Below the pieces are notes generated by a model. The model made no database searches. It was not told the origin of the DNA and was given only the letters and a program-made list of their open reading frames with translations. Of a stretch of DNA of 64,000 nt, positions 35,275 through 47,611 are shown piece by piece. Position 1 is the stretch's first letter; each line of letters opens with the position of its first letter. The stretch is from Hemerocallis citrina (Eukaryota > Streptophyta > Magnoliopsida > Asparagales > Asphodelaceae): assembly GCA_017893485.1 (NCBI GenBank), contig CM030358.1, positions 147,572,926 to 147,636,925 of the forward strand. The letters are read 5' to 3'. The position numbers and the translations under genes were made by a program.

Positions 35275-37370
35275 AGAATTCAACAAAATGAGACGTTTTA
35301 GAAAGGTGAGAACATCTAATACAACTCTCTAGTTGACAATATTCTCAGATTCAGTCAATAAGAGGTAGAAAAACCTCGAACAACCTAAAAGCAAGCTTCA
35401 ACCAAAAAGGCCAGCTGCTGTGACTTTGTAAAAGTCATAACTCCTACTCCGCTTATTGGAATCTAACAAAATAGGATATTTTGGAAAGGTGAGAACCTCT
35501 ATTACAACTCTCTAGTTGATAAACTTCTCAGATTCAGTCAATAAGAGGTAGAAAAACTTCGAACGATCCAAATAGCGAGCTTCAGCCAATTAAGGCCAGC
35601 TATTGTGACTGGTAAAGGTCATAACTCCTACTCTGTTTATCAGAATCTAACAAAATAGGACATTTTGGAAAGGTGAGAACCTCTACTAAAACTCTTTAGT
35701 TGATAACCTTCTCAGATTCAGTCAATAAGAGGTAGAAAAACTTCAAATAATCTAAACAGGAAAGCTTCAGCCAAAAGGCTAGCTTCTATGATTGTAAAGG
35801 TCATAACTCCTACTCCGCTTATCAGAATCTAACAAAATAGAAAATTTTGGAAAGGGAATACATCTAATATAACTCTTTAGTTGACCATTTTTTCAGATTC
35901 CTTATGGAACTCAAAATCCAGCTCCTTGAACACAATTAAAAAACAACAAAAGACATCACAAGCCGAAACTTGTAAAGCACGTAACTTCTGTTATACTTGT
36001 CGGAATCTAACAAAATATGAATTTTTGGAAAGATAAGAACATCTACTACAACTTCTTAGTTAACAACTTTCTCAGATTCCTTATGGAATTCAAATCCCTG
36101 CTCCTTGAACAAAATTCAAGAACAACAAAAGACAGCACAAACCTGAAACTTGTAAAGCTCACAACTTTTGCTATATTTGGCGGAATCTAATAAAATTGGA
36201 CATTTTGAAAAGCTAAGAACATCTAATACAACTTTCTAGTTAACAACTTTGTCAGGTTCCTTATGAAATTCCAATCCCTGCTCTTTGAACACAATTCAAG
36301 AACAACAAAAGACAGCAAAATGGCTGAAACTTGTAAAGGTCCTAGCCAGTGCTATACTTGTCGGAATCTAACAAAATAGGACTTTTTAGAAAGCTAATAG
36401 CATCTACTAAAACTTCATAGTTAACAACTTTCTCAGATTCCTTATGGAATTCAAATTCCAGTTCTTTGAGCAAAATTCAAGAACAACAAAAGACATCACA
36501 AAGCTGAAACTTGTAAAGCTCACAACTTTTTGCTATACTTGGCAGAATCTAACAAAATTGGACATTTTGGAAAAGCTAAGAACATCTACTACAACTTTCT
36601 AGTTAACAACTTTCTCAGATTCCTTATGGAATTCAAATCCATACTCTTTGAACACAATTCAAGAACAACAAATGACAACAAACGGATGAAACTTGTAAAG
36701 GTCATAACCAGTGCTATACTTGTCGGAATGTAACAAAATTGGACTTTTTGGAAAGTTAAGAAAGTTTACTACAACTTCCTAGTTAACAACTTTCTCAGAT
36801 TTCTTATGCAATTCAAATCCATGCTCTTTGAACACAATTTAATAACAACAAAAGACAGCACAAAACTGAAACTTGTAAAGGTCATAGCCAGTGCTATACT
36901 TGTCGGAATCTAACAAAATTGGACATTTTGGAAAGCTAAGAACATCTACTAAAACTTTCTAGTTGACCAATTATCAGATTCCTTATAGAGCTCAAAATCC
37001 AGCTCTCTGAACAAAATTCAAGAACAACAAAAAGAACAGCAAAAGCTGAAACTTGTAAATCTCATAACTTTTGCTATACTTATCGGAATCTAACAAAATT
37101 GGGCTTTCTGGAAAGGGGAGAACATCTAAAATTTTCTAGTTAACAACTTTCTCAGATTTCTTATAGAGCTCAAAATCCAGCTCTTTGAACACAATTTAAG
37201 AACAACAAAATGGACAGCAAAAGCTGAAACTTGTAAAGCTCATAACTTTTGCTATACTTATCAGAATCTAACAAAATTGAACTTTTTGGAAAGGGGAGAA
37301 TATCTACTACAACTTTCTAGTTGACAACTTTTCAGTTTCCTTATAGAGCTCAAAATCCAGCTCTTTGAAC
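35275..37370. repeat. Tandem array, about 12 units of about 180 bp, in solo LTR E
   Basis: The marker TCGGAATCTAACAAAA or a close variant recurs at about 35280, 35458, 35640, 35823, 36000, 36180, 36360, 36543, 36723, 36903, 37081 and 37261, with nearly constant spacing. Each unit also has AACTTGTAAA, CATCTACTACAACT and CAGATTCCTTATGGA blocks. Confidence 0.88.
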
Positions 37371-37974
37371 ACATGCAAAAATTAACCAAAACAACAATTT
37401 TGCTGAAAAACTCGCTGTTTTTGGGAAACGATTTATTTCACCTATCAAACCAATTCAAAAAAATCTACAAAAATTAGAGCATGGTAATAACACATAAAAA
37501 ATAAAAAACCTCCCAAATTAATTTGGAGTCAAAATTCCAACATTAGCAAAAGTAATTAATCTTAACAATCAAGAACTACATACTAGTTTTAAGAGTTGAA
37601 TCTTAGTGTCTTATTTGTGTTCTAATACTTCAATCTTTATATGCATTTTTATTCTAGTCCACTATCATCATATGCACATTAAATTAGTTCAAGTTCTTCA
37701 TTAATTAACATACAAAATAAGTAACAATAAATAAAAAACACAAATAGAAGAGAAACCCCCACCCAAATCGGTTGGAAGGACTTGCTAGCCTTCTCCTCCT
37801 TGCTCCTTGTATTTAAAAATAATAATAATACAAACATAATATCCGACCGGGATATTACAATAAAAGAACCCAATAAAAGCAAAAATTTATTATAGAAAGA
37901 ACGCAGATACAATAATCAAGAAAATAAAATAAAAATACAATACAAATCCATAAATAGGAAAAATAGGGGTTACA

Positions 37975-40205
37975 CCCCTTCTTCAAGGCTCTGCGAGGAG
38001 CGAAAGGCTTCGAGTGGGGTGACCCCCAACAACATGCATTTGACCAGCTGAAGTCCTACCTCACCAACCCCCCACTTCTGAGCAAACCCAAACCGGGCGA
38101 ACCCCTCTTGCTATACCTTTCAGCCTCGGAAAACGCACTCAGCACCGTGCTCGTTAGAGAAGAAGATGGGGTTCAGAAGCCTCTCTACTATGTCAGCAAA
38201 GTCCTGCTCTCGGCTGAGACCCGGTGCGCAAAGATGGAGAAGGTTGCCTACGCCCTGGTCATGGCCGCATGAAAGCTCCGTCCTTATTTCCAGGCCCACT
38301 CGATCCAGGTCCTTACGGACCAGCCCCTTAAGGCCATCCTTCACAAGCCAGAAAATTTCGGCTGCTTAGTCAAATGGTCGATCGAGCTGAGCCAGTATGA
38401 CATCAGCTATCAGCCTAGGACAGCCATTAAAGGGCAGGCCCTCGCAGAATTCATCACGGAGTGCACCATCTCCGAACCTTTCGAAATTCAAGAGGGTGAT
38501 CCGATTTGGGAAGTCTATGTCGACGGCTCATCTTTCGAAGTCAGAAGCGGCATGGGCATCATCCTCAAAGGTCCCGACAACTTCATCCTCCAGTATTCCC
38601 TATGCCTAAACTTCCACGCCTCTAACAACGAGGCAGAATATGAAGCTATGATCGCAGTGCTCACCCTGGCACATAAGGCTGGGGCAAGGCAAGTCAGGGC
38701 CTTTAGCGATTCCCACCTCATGGTTAACCATATCACTGGGGAGTATGAGGCTCGTGACACTCAGATGGTCCGATACTTGGCACTAGTCCAGCAACTCTTA
38801 ACTATCTTTAATTTCACCTCGGTGGAACGAATCCCTAGGGAGTAAAACGCCCAGGCTGACTCCTTGTCAAAACTCGCCTCATCGTCCTTCGAAGGCCTCG
38901 ACCATACCATCCTAATCGAAGTTCTCCTCAAGCCCAACATCGACCTCCTCGAGACCCTCTGCCTTGCCACCGAGCCTCAATCGGATGAATGGATAACTCC
39001 CATCCGTAAGTTTCTGGCAGAGGGCGAGCTTCCGCAAGATCGGACCGAGGCGAGGAAGATCAGAGTCCGTTTGTAAAGATTAATTATAATCAACGAGATA
39101 CTCTTCAAGCGCTCTTACACAATAGTAGACGGAAGACCCTACCTTCGCTACCTGGCCCCCGATGAGGCCAAGTACGCAATGAAGGAACTACACGAAGGAA
39201 TCGGAGGAATCGGAGGGGGGGGGGATGCCACATGTGGAGTAGGTCGCTCGCCAGAAAAGCCCTAAACCACGGATACTACTGGCTGACCATGTTAAAAGAT
39301 GCCCAGGACCTCGTTAAAAGGTGCGGCCCTTGCTAGAGATACTCCTCGGTGAAGTGGCTTCTACAAGCCAACCTCCTCTCTCTGGCCAGTCCGACCCCCT
39401 TTGCCAAGTGGGGGATGGACTTGGTCGGCCCCTTCCCAAAAGCGATGAGCCAAAGGAAATTCCTGGTGGTGGCCATCGACTACTTCACCAAGTGATCGAG
39501 GCAGAGTCCCTGACCACGATCATAGAACACCAAACTCAACAAATTTTCTGGAAGCACATTATCTGTCGGTTCGGGATCCCGCAGGTACCATCACCGATAA
39601 CGGGACCCAATTTGCGAACAAGAAATTTCGGAAATTCTGCGAAGAAATCGGTGTCCACTAGTGCTTCTCATCGATATGTCATCCTCAATCAAATGGCCAG
39701 GCCGAAAATGCGAACCATCAAATCCTTAACGACCTCAAGAAGCGGTTGGATAATTAACCCAAGGGACTGTGGGTCAACGAGTTACCGAGCGTACTCTGGA
39801 GCGCACCAGACAACTAAGAGAATCCCCACGGGCGAATCACCATTCAACCTAACCTACGGCACTGAGGCGGTTATCCCCTTAGAGATTGGGCTCCTTTCAC
39901 CCTGGATCATGGCTTTCAACAAGGAGAACAACTCAACGGACCTCAGAGCCAACTTGGATCTAATCGACGAGGCCAGGAAAAAATCCGTCATCAGAAGAAG
40001 CATATACCAACAACGGATCGAGAGATTTTATAACAAGAAGTTTCGCCCCACCGACATCAAGCAAGGTGATCTCGTTCTCAGAAAGATAGCGGTATCCGAC
40101 CCCAGCAAAAAGAGAAAGTTGGTCCCTAATTGGGAGGGCCTGTATAAGGTCACTGAAATGGTACGCCCCGACATGTACCGACTCAAAAACCAGGGGGCAG
40201 AATAG
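37975..40205 (+). pseudogene. Retand-like pol pseudogene, part 2: RNase H, second RNase H, integrase
   Basis: It continues pol after solo LTR C. The first RNase H is at about 38100-38400 (LLLYLSASENALSTVLVREE, VLTDQPLKAIL) with a TGA near 38270. The second RNase H at 38505-38900 (WEVYVDGSSFEVRSGMGIIL, NNEAEYEAMI, FSDSHLMVNHITGEYEA) is a hallmark of Tat elements. Integrase fragments follow at 39380-39760 in several frames (ITDNGTQFANKKFRKFCEEI, HPQSNGQAENANHQILNDLK). The C-terminal part (TGESPFNLTYGTEAVIPLEI to LVPNWEGLYKVTEM) ends at 40205. A run of ten Gs near 39216 and several stops disable it. Confidence 0.9.
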
Positions 40206-40394
40206 TAAAGAGGCACTGGAATGCAGAATATCTCATCAAATTCCTCGAAGGGGAGGACTATAACTCCTTTTGTAAACGAACTTATGTCACCGACCCCCTG
40301 TAATCGGCACTACGTGCACCTCTTTTTGTCTAAACGTAAAATAGTAGAAAAAAATAAGTGTAATATTTGTTTCTTCCCCATCTTTTTGTTTTGT

Positions 40395-41110
40395 TCAAAT
40401 TTCTGTGCATTCTCACAAGCTGGGGGCTCGACATTCGGCATACGTTGCAGGTAACGCCCTAGCTTTCTCCAGGCATGGGGGCTCGATGATCAGTATTGAC
40501 CTCGAGCCATGCCCTTGCTTTCTCACAAGCTGGGGGGCTCGTCATTCGGCATACGTTATGGACAACGCCCTAGCTTTCTCCAAGCATGGGGGCTCGATGA
40601 TCGGCATTGACCTCGAGCCACGCTCTCGCTTTCTCCAAACAGAGAGGCTCGACGATCAGCATTGACCTCAAGCCACACCCTAGCTTTCTCACAAGCTGGG
40701 GGCTCGACATTCGGCATACGCTGCAGGCAATGCCCTAGCTTTCTCACAAGTTGGGGGGCTGGACATTCGGCATACGTTGCGGGCAAAGCCCTAGCTTTCT
40801 CCAAGCATGGGGGCTCGACAATTGGCAGTGACCTCGAGGCACGCCCTAGCTTTCTCACAAGCTGGGGGGCTCTTCATTTGGCATACGCTGTGGAGAATGC
40901 CCTAGCTATCTCCAAGCATGGGGGCTCGATGATCGGCATTGACCTCGAGCCACGCCCTAGCTTTCTCCAAGCAGGGAGGCTCGACGATCTGCATTGACCT
41001 CGAGCTACGCCCTAGCTTTCTCACAAGCTGGGGAGCTCGACATTCGGCATATGCTGCGGGCAATGCCCTAGCTTTCTCACAAGCAGGGGGGCTCAATACT
41101 CGGCATGGAA
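40395..41110 (+). repeat. Tandem array 1 of about 55-bp units in the Retand-like element
   Basis: About 12 units of CCCTAGCTTTCTCACAAG-CTGGGGGCTCGACATTCGGC type alternate with a variant containing CATGGGGGCTCGATGATC and ending GACCTCGAGCCACG. The open frames across it are a by-product of the repeat. Confidence 0.85.
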
Positions 41111-41925
41111 TTCAAACATCCACGAGGGACCCTTCGGTCTCTCGACCCCTAGCCCTCGGCTCAGACGACACTCGCATGGAGATCAAGCACCTAGGATGAA
41201 TACGATAGGCTGGTACTTCAACTGAACTTGGTACTCCAAAGCCTTGTTAAGATTTACGGTCCTCGCCCACAGCGAGGAACCACTGGACCCCGGACCACGA
41301 ATCGACTCAACTTTCACCCGCTGGCAACTAGGGATAAACAGTACTTATAGCCGTTATCCCCAATTGTCATAGGGTGGGAGGAGAGCCACTAGTCCAGGGA
41401 TCCGGGCAAAAGTTTCATTTAGGGCGCTCGCCTACGACAAGCGCCCCAAGCACCGACCCCTCGACGCAAAATCTCAAAAGCAAGTTGAGGAAGGTTGGTA
41501 AAATCAAATTTCATTTATCATAATGCCTTGAAAGGCCACGGTACAATAGAGATTATTGCAACAATTTTTTATCCCAACCTAAGTGTTTCTCGTGGGGCTT
41601 TTTAGGCTTACACGAGCCATTTCGAACCCCACTGAGCGGGTCCGACCTCCAATGAGCTCTTCCGGCATTATCGGTGTAGACGTCCCGGCAACGGAGCTCT
41701 GCGCGTCCACCGGCCTCGCATTTCCAAATACAGGGTCGGGGAAGGGACTCACGACAGAGGGGCTGCTCCCCCAAAAGAGCAGAATCAGGATCCGCCAGAA
41801 CCAAGCATGACCTTCAACCTCTAAATCTCCAACTCCTTCTCCACCATGATCTCACGAAGAATAGACTCAGAGGTCGGCCGCCTGGAGGAGGTATCTGACA
41901 TCGACCAGGCCGTCTCGATACTCCC

Positions 41926-44529
41926 CTAGTCTCGGTCGGCTATAGCCTTTTTCAGGCGTGCCACCTCTATGCTGAGCTCCTTGGACTTGTTCATGAAATA
42001 GCATACATCAGCTTCCCAAACACGGGCCTGTTTGTGATGGAGAATCAAGACAGTCTCCTTGGACTCTAGCCTATTCCGAAGGCGCCTGACCTCAGCAGAA
42101 CTGAGGTCGTCGGCTCCTAGGATCTCGTCCATCTGATATAAAAAGAGGAAACAAGATTTCACTCCAAGCTTTCCAAAATAAGCTTTTCAAAAATGACAAG
42201 CCATATAGTTCGGCTAAAAATATATGTATATATTGATTTTCCTAAAAAATTCATTACAAAAAGCGATGGCCAGTCCGTGCTCGGCAAATGCAAAAAATAA
42301 GAAAAGTTCAAAACTACATCTTAGGGGGATTTTGCACATCTTCGTCGGCCGTTGCTCCCCCTACCTCTTTCTCGAGGGTCGGGTCTTTCTCCACCTCGTC
42401 ACTCTCTCCCCCGAGAGTCAGCAGAAGCACGAGAGGCTCCAGCCGTAGTGGAGGTGATCGATCTTGGCCTGAGGATAAAGAGCAAGAAGTGCTCCTTCGC
42501 CCGATCATAGGCCTCATCTTGGGCATTCATCACCTCCTCCCCACTGCGGCCTGCAGCTCCTCGTACTCCGTGGCTGCTTTCGCTCGGACCTATGCCAAAG
42601 CACGAAGATGTTGGTCTTGTTCGGTCGCAAGGTCAGATGGAAGGGCCTGCGCCACCCCCTGAGCTGTCGTCAGCTCGGTCTTCAGATCCTTTTCTTCATG
42701 CAAGAACCTGTCGGTATTCCTCTTCTCGTCCCTCACCATCTTCTCGTAGCACCTCTTCAGCTGTGCACCGGCCATGGACACCTATGATTGAGGAGTAATA
42801 GGCGAAAATCAGAAAGCGATGTCACTAAGTATAAAAGTAAACAGAAAAATGAAAACCTACCACCACGTGGGCTTGAGCCCACTTCATTTAACATGTCTCG
42901 ACCGTCTCAGTCGCCAGGATAGACCAATCACGCGGCGTGGCAAGTTTGTCTACGACCTCGACCGATATCGGGTGCTCCGCCAGTGTGTCGGCCTCCTTCA
43001 CCGACCAGTCAGGGGGTTCCCTCTTACCCACCATCGCCTTGGGCATCAGGGCGCAAGGAGGGGGTTCCGGCCTTCTGGACATCAGCAACCTTACGGCTGC
43101 TAGAACTCAGTTTTGGCTCGGGCGCTGCTCTAACGGAAAGGGCCTTCACCTTCTTATGGGGCTGTTCCGAGGGGCCTTCGGTGCCTCCTGAGCGGACCCG
43201 CTGTCGACACCGCCTTCTTGCCTCTCCTCTTCTGGGCCAGGTCCTTCAAGGCCTTCCGTGCATCAAGCTTTTCTTGGTCCATAACTGCAGGGAAAAAAAG
43301 AGAATGTTAATACGAAGGCAGAAAGTAAAATTAATATGAAACAAAACATACAAGGGTCAGCTGGGCTAAGTCCGGTTCGGGCCAAGTGCAATTCGGTCAC
43401 ATTCGGCTAGCGAATGCTGTGTCCCTCGATGATCCGATCAACATCAGCCCACTCCGCCTCCGTCAAGTCTCTCCGCTTCGGGGATTTGTGGTTCGGTTTA
43501 TAAAAATTCCAAACGGTTGAATTTCCCAAGGCGCCTCGCTTCGGATCAAGAAGTATTTAGCCTTCCACCCCTTGATGGAGTCCGGATGCCTGTGCATCAC
43601 CTTCTTGTGGGGACGAGGCGATATATAATATATGCCCTCCTGATCTCCAAGCGAGCTCACCCCTAGGACGGCCCAAAAATACTTCAGTTTTAGGGGAACC
43701 TTCTTCTCCTCATATTTCAGATTGAAGCAAACCAACTGCTTCCAAGAGTTGGGACCGTACTGCATCGGACAGAGGCCCCCCTACCTAGCACCCTCTTCAT
43801 AAACGGGTGCAAAGGCAGCCTTAGCCCCGAAACAAAGGCGTCCACGGAAAACATGTAGAAACCGGGGGCCAACTCGGTGGTAGGACGAAGACCAGGACTT
43901 AGGATTATCAGCTCATACTCCCGCCAAATGAAATAACTGGCCCTTATCACGGGCAGGTAGTCGGCCGTCAGGACACACTGAACTTTGTCCATCTGTATTT
44001 GGATCTGACCTGGCGAAGATATCTCCACCCCAAACTGTACCAAGTTCTCGACATCGTCAGGATACATCCTGATAGACCTCGGGCTCTTGACGTACGGGAC
44101 ATCGAGCCCGTGATTGGGCCCGAACTCGTCTGGCGTCCCCGGACTGTCCAGAAGGTGCCACTTCCTCTTCCTCTTTCGGATACGAGGTGCCATCGAAGGA
44201 GATAGTGTTGCAAAAGGCAGGAGAGTGTGAAGAACCTCTCCTTCCTCACTACCCTCCTCCGCCACTCCTTCCTCACTACCCTCCTCCGCCTCTCCTTCCT
44301 TGACTCCCTCCACGACTTCTTGCTCTACTGCTCCCTCCTCAACCTCCACACCTAGCACTTCCGCCTCACCAGTGGAACCGCTGGACTCCACCACATTTGG
44401 CTTGCGACTGCGGAGTGGCACTACGTCCAAAACTCGGTCGTCAAAATCCTAGGACATGGAGTCTGACTGATGATCCCCCTCATTCCGACCAGAGGCACTC
44501 GCTTCGGAACCGGACAGAGACCGTGACAT
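41926..44529 (-). pseudogene. Antisense ORF of the Retand-like element (Transposase_28-like domain, then coiled coil)
   Basis: A gene opposite to gag-pol lies between the two 55-bp arrays. ATG is at 44529, and an in-frame TAG at 44449-44451 interrupts it after 26 codons. 44448-43717 encodes an acidic Glu/Val-rich stretch, then LRPTTELAPGFYMFSVDAF and SGLRLPLHPFMKRVL. This resembles the 'putative gypsy type transposon' domain known from antisense ORFs of Tat elements. A frameshift near 43775 leads to 43765-43463 (QYGPNSWKQLVCFNLKYEEK, SIKGWKAKYFLI). Charged heptad-like segments at 42781-42590 and 42162-41926 suggest a C-terminal coiled coil, perhaps separate exons. Function of the family is unknown to me. 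Confidence 0.75.
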
Positions 44530-44794
44530 AACAAAAGCAATTCTAACCTGGATTTTGTAAACAGAATGTCAACGAAAAAGTTGTCGCCGGCAGCTAGAGA
44601 GAGAAACTCCAATTTTTAGAAAGAGAAAGCAAAGTAAAGAAATGGACCGGGGGGGGGGGGGTGGAGGATTTATAGAAAAACCATCGATGCCTCGAATTCC
44701 ACGATAGAATCATAACCGTTCAAACTTAATCATCAAGATCTAACAACTAATAAGATTTCAACGCCTCGATTCCCCCCCCTATGATGTCAGCATC

Positions 44795-46880
44795 ACTTGT
44801 AGCACCCTAGCTTTTCCAACAAGCAACAAGGGCTCGACGCTCGGCATTGACCTCGAGTCACACCTTAGCTTTTCCAACAAGCTGTATGGGCTCGACGCTT
44901 GGCATTGACCTCAAGCCACGCCCCCACAAATAGGGGGATCGACGCTCAGCATTGACCTTGAGCCACACCCTAGCTTTCTAAAGCTGTAAGGGTTCGACGC
45001 TCGGCATTGACCTCGAGCCACACCCTAGCTTTCTCAAGCTGTAGGGACTCATGCTTGGCATTGGCCTCGAGCCACTCCCTAGATTTCACCAAGCAGGGGG
45101 CTCGACGCTCGGCATTGACCTCGAGCCACACCCTAGCTTTCACCAAGCAGGGGGCTCGATGCTCGGCATTGACCTCGAGCCACGTCCTAGCTTTCTCAAG
45201 CTATATGGGTTCGTCGCTCGACAATGACCTCGAGCCACACCCTAGCTTTTACCAAGCAGGGGACTCGATGCTCGGCATTGACCTTGAGCCACACCCTAGC
45301 TTCTCAAGCTATAGGGGCTCGATGCACGGCATTGACCTCGAGCCACGTCCTAGCTTTCTCAAGCCGTATGGGCTCAACACTCGGTATTGACCTCGAGCCA
45401 CGCCCTAGCTTTCACCAAGCAGGGAGCTCGATGCTCAGCACTGACCTCGAACCATGCCCTAGCTTTCACCAAGCAGGGAGCTCGACGCTCAGCATTGAAC
45501 TCGAGCCACGCCCTAGATTTCTCAAGCTTATGGGCTTGACGCTCGGCAATGACCTCGAGCCACATCCTAGCTTTCTCAAGCTGTAGGGGCTCGACGCTCG
45601 GCATTGACATCGAGCCATGCCCTAGCTCAAACTGTATGGGCTCGACGCTCGGCATTGACCTCGAGCCACGCCCTAGCTTTCACCAAGCAGGGAGCTTGAC
45701 GCTCGGCATTGACCTCGAAGCACGCCATAGATTTCACTAAGCAGGGGGCTCGACCATGGCATTGACCTCGGCTCATGCCCTAACTTTCTCAAGCTGTACG
45801 GGCTCGATGTTCAGAATGACCTCGAGCCACACCTTAGATTTCACAAAGCAGGGGGGTCGACGCTCAGCAATGATCTCGAGCCATGCCTTAGCTTTCTCAT
45901 GCTATATGGGCTCGATGCTCGGCATTGACCTCGAGCCACGCCCTAGCTTTTCACCAAGCAGGGGGCTCGATGCTCCGCAATGATCTCAAGCCACGCTCTA
46001 GCTTTCTCAAGCTATATGGGCTCAACGCTCGGCATTGCCCTCGAGCCATGCCCTAGCTTTCACCAAGCAGGGATCTCGATGCTCGGCATTGACCTCGAAT
46101 CGCACCCTAGCTTTCACCAAGCAGGGGCTTGACGCTCGGCATTGACCTCGAGCCACGCCCTAGCTTTTTCAAGCTGTATGGGCTCAATGCTCGGTAATGA
46201 CCTCTAGCCACACCTTAGCTTTCTCAAGCTATAACGGCTCGATGCTTGGCATTGACCTCGAGCCATTCCCTAGCTTTCTCAAGCTGTATAGGCTCGACGC
46301 TCGGTATTGACCTCGAGCCACGCCCAAGCTTTCACCAAGCAGGGAGCTTGACGCTTGGCATTGACCTCGAACCACTCCCTAGCTTCCACCAAGCAGGGGG
46401 CTCGACGCTTAGCATTGACCTTGAGCCACGCCCTAGCTTTCTCAAGCTGTATGAGCTCGATGCTCGGCAATGACCTCGATCCACACCCTAGCTTTCACCA
46501 AGCAGAGGGCTCGATGCTCGGCAATGATTTCAAGCCACGCCTTAGCTTTCTCAAGCTGTATGAGCTCGATGCTCGGCATTGACCTCGAGCCATGCCCTAG
46601 CTTTCACCAAGCAGGGGGCTCGACACTTGGCAATGATGTCGAGCCACACCCTAGCTTTCTCAAGCTGTATGTGCTCGACTCTCGACATTGACCTCGAGCC
46701 ATGCCCCAGCTTTCACCAAGCAGGGAGCTCAACGCTCGGCATTAACCTTGAGCCACGCCCTAGCTTTCACCAAGCAGGGGGCTCGATGCTCGGCAATGAT
46801 CTCGAGCCATGCCCTAACTTTCAACATGCAGAGGGCTCGACGGTCGACCATCGATGCTCGACCCTCGACGCTCAGTATAA
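44795..46880 (+). repeat. Tandem array 2 of about 55-bp units in the Retand-like element
   Basis: About 36-38 imperfect units of CCCTAGCTTTCTCAAG-CTGTATGGGCTCGACGC-TCGGCATTGACC-TCGAGCCACG, some with CACCAAGCAGGG in place of the CTGTAT half. They share the CTAGCTTTC...CTCGA...GACCTCGAGCCA frame with array 1. No gene is supported here. Confidence 0.9.
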
Positions 46881-47100
46881 ACTCCGAGCTAATTCCTGGC
46901 TCCCACAAGCTAGGGATCGATGCTCGGCTCTCGACCCTTGGTGCTCGATGCTCGGCATTTTTACTCTCCAGGGGATTTCCATCGTCCTACCCCACTTACC
47001 TCGCTGATACTCTACAAGTCATACTCGCTAAATACATCGCTCCGCTCTTCCTACAAAGACTAACTACTCCTCCACGGTTGGCTTACACAGCTCTCCATGA

Positions 47101-47112
47101 GTGGGGGGCTCC
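47101..47112 (+). other. Polypurine tract of the Retand-like element
   Basis: GTGGGGGGCTCC directly precedes the 3' LTR. Confidence 0.65.
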
Positions 47113-47606
47113 TGATATGGTGTAGATGATGTGGCCCCATCAGGGTCATCAGATCCCCTCAGATTTTGCCCCTCCATGATCATCAAGTCAAATAAGTCCA
47201 ACGGGCTTCTGCCATCTCAGGCCCACTGGCAAGCGGGTCCGACCCGGCCTGTTACGGTCCTAGACCAGCTTTCCTCTGCCTATAAATACCAGACCGCCTC
47301 TCCACTTTAAAAGGTAAGAAATTTTTCCCAGCTGAACCCTAGCTACTATCGCTTTCTCAGTGACTAACTAGAGCCAGGGGGCCTGTCGCTGGGACTTCTC
47401 CCGGTGTTTCTAGGCAGTGTGCAGGTACAAAAGTCCAAGCCGAGCTACGAGCTCCGAGCCAAGCATCTGGCCTCAACCTCTCTCCTACTACTCTCGAGCA
47501 GGTCCTGCAGACCGAGGATCAGACCAAAGTCAGTTCCGCCTCTTCCGCTTCACAAATTACAAGAACTCACACCTGTTGCCCCCACACCCAAAAACAAGCA
47601 GCATCA
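47113..47606 (+). repeat. 3' LTR of the Retand-like element
   Basis: 494 bp, the diverged partner of 25802-26293, with TATA-containing CCTATAAATACCAGACC near 47279. Confidence 0.9.
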
Positions 47607-47611
47607 AAATA

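Larger units (their letters stand above)
32516..37859 (-). mobile_element. Solo LTR E (about 4.4 kb without its hAT insertion)
   Basis: It starts TATAACACCCCGATTTCC (first G mutated to A) and ends ATATCCGACCGGGATATTACA minus its first base. ATAAA flanks it at 32511-32515 and 37860-37864, inside LTR C. It is the same family as D: both ends match, and so do internal blocks such as CCTTGAGTCCTCCTGAA near 32872. No gag or pol. It carries an array of about 180-bp units and a small hAT element. Confidence 0.82.
29545..37974 (-). mobile_element. Solo LTR C (about 3.1 kb without insertion)
   Basis: It starts TGTCACGCCCCGCTTCCC and ends ATAGGGGTTACA. CCCCT flanks it at 29540-29544 and 37975-37979. 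Removing it rejoins the Retand pol reading (GEKSLPF to FKALRGAKGFEWG), which confirms the boundaries. It belongs to the same family as A and B: matching blocks include CCACGTACTACTACGTCCC and GTACTCGGCC near 30216-30310. It contains solo LTR E. Confidence 0.88.
25802..47606 (+). mobile_element. Tat/Retand-lineage Ty3/gypsy retrotransposon (about 13.4 kb without insertions)
   Basis: LTRs at 25802-26293 and 47113-47606 start TGATATGGTG and end GCATCA. AAATA flanks the element perfectly (25797-25801, 47607-47611). Lineage evidence: the primer site TTGGTGCCGTCTGTGGGA, Tat-type gag, a second RNase H after the first, a long post-pol region with tandem repeats, and an antisense ORF. pol is split at 29544/37975 by solo LTR C. 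Many stops and a damaged RT site make it non-autonomous. It inserted into solo LTR A. Confidence 0.92.

Noticed and set aside
29545..37974. Solo LTRs first read as large TIR transposons, because both ends begin TGT with short inverted similarity
   Set aside because: 5-bp duplications, TG...CA ends, LTR-type TATA and similarity to the primer-adjacent LTR end at 63589 fit solo LTRs better. No transposase or long inverted repeat is seen.
40395..41110. Regular repeats considered as a CRISPR-like array
   Set aside because: The DNA is plant nuclear, units are head-to-tail without unique spacers, and the array lies inside a gypsy element.
45007..47007. Several 70-140 codon open frames with repeated ALTSSH/AFTKQGARRS peptides
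   Set aside because: Produced by the 55-bp tandem array, in changing frames. No start context or conserved protein.
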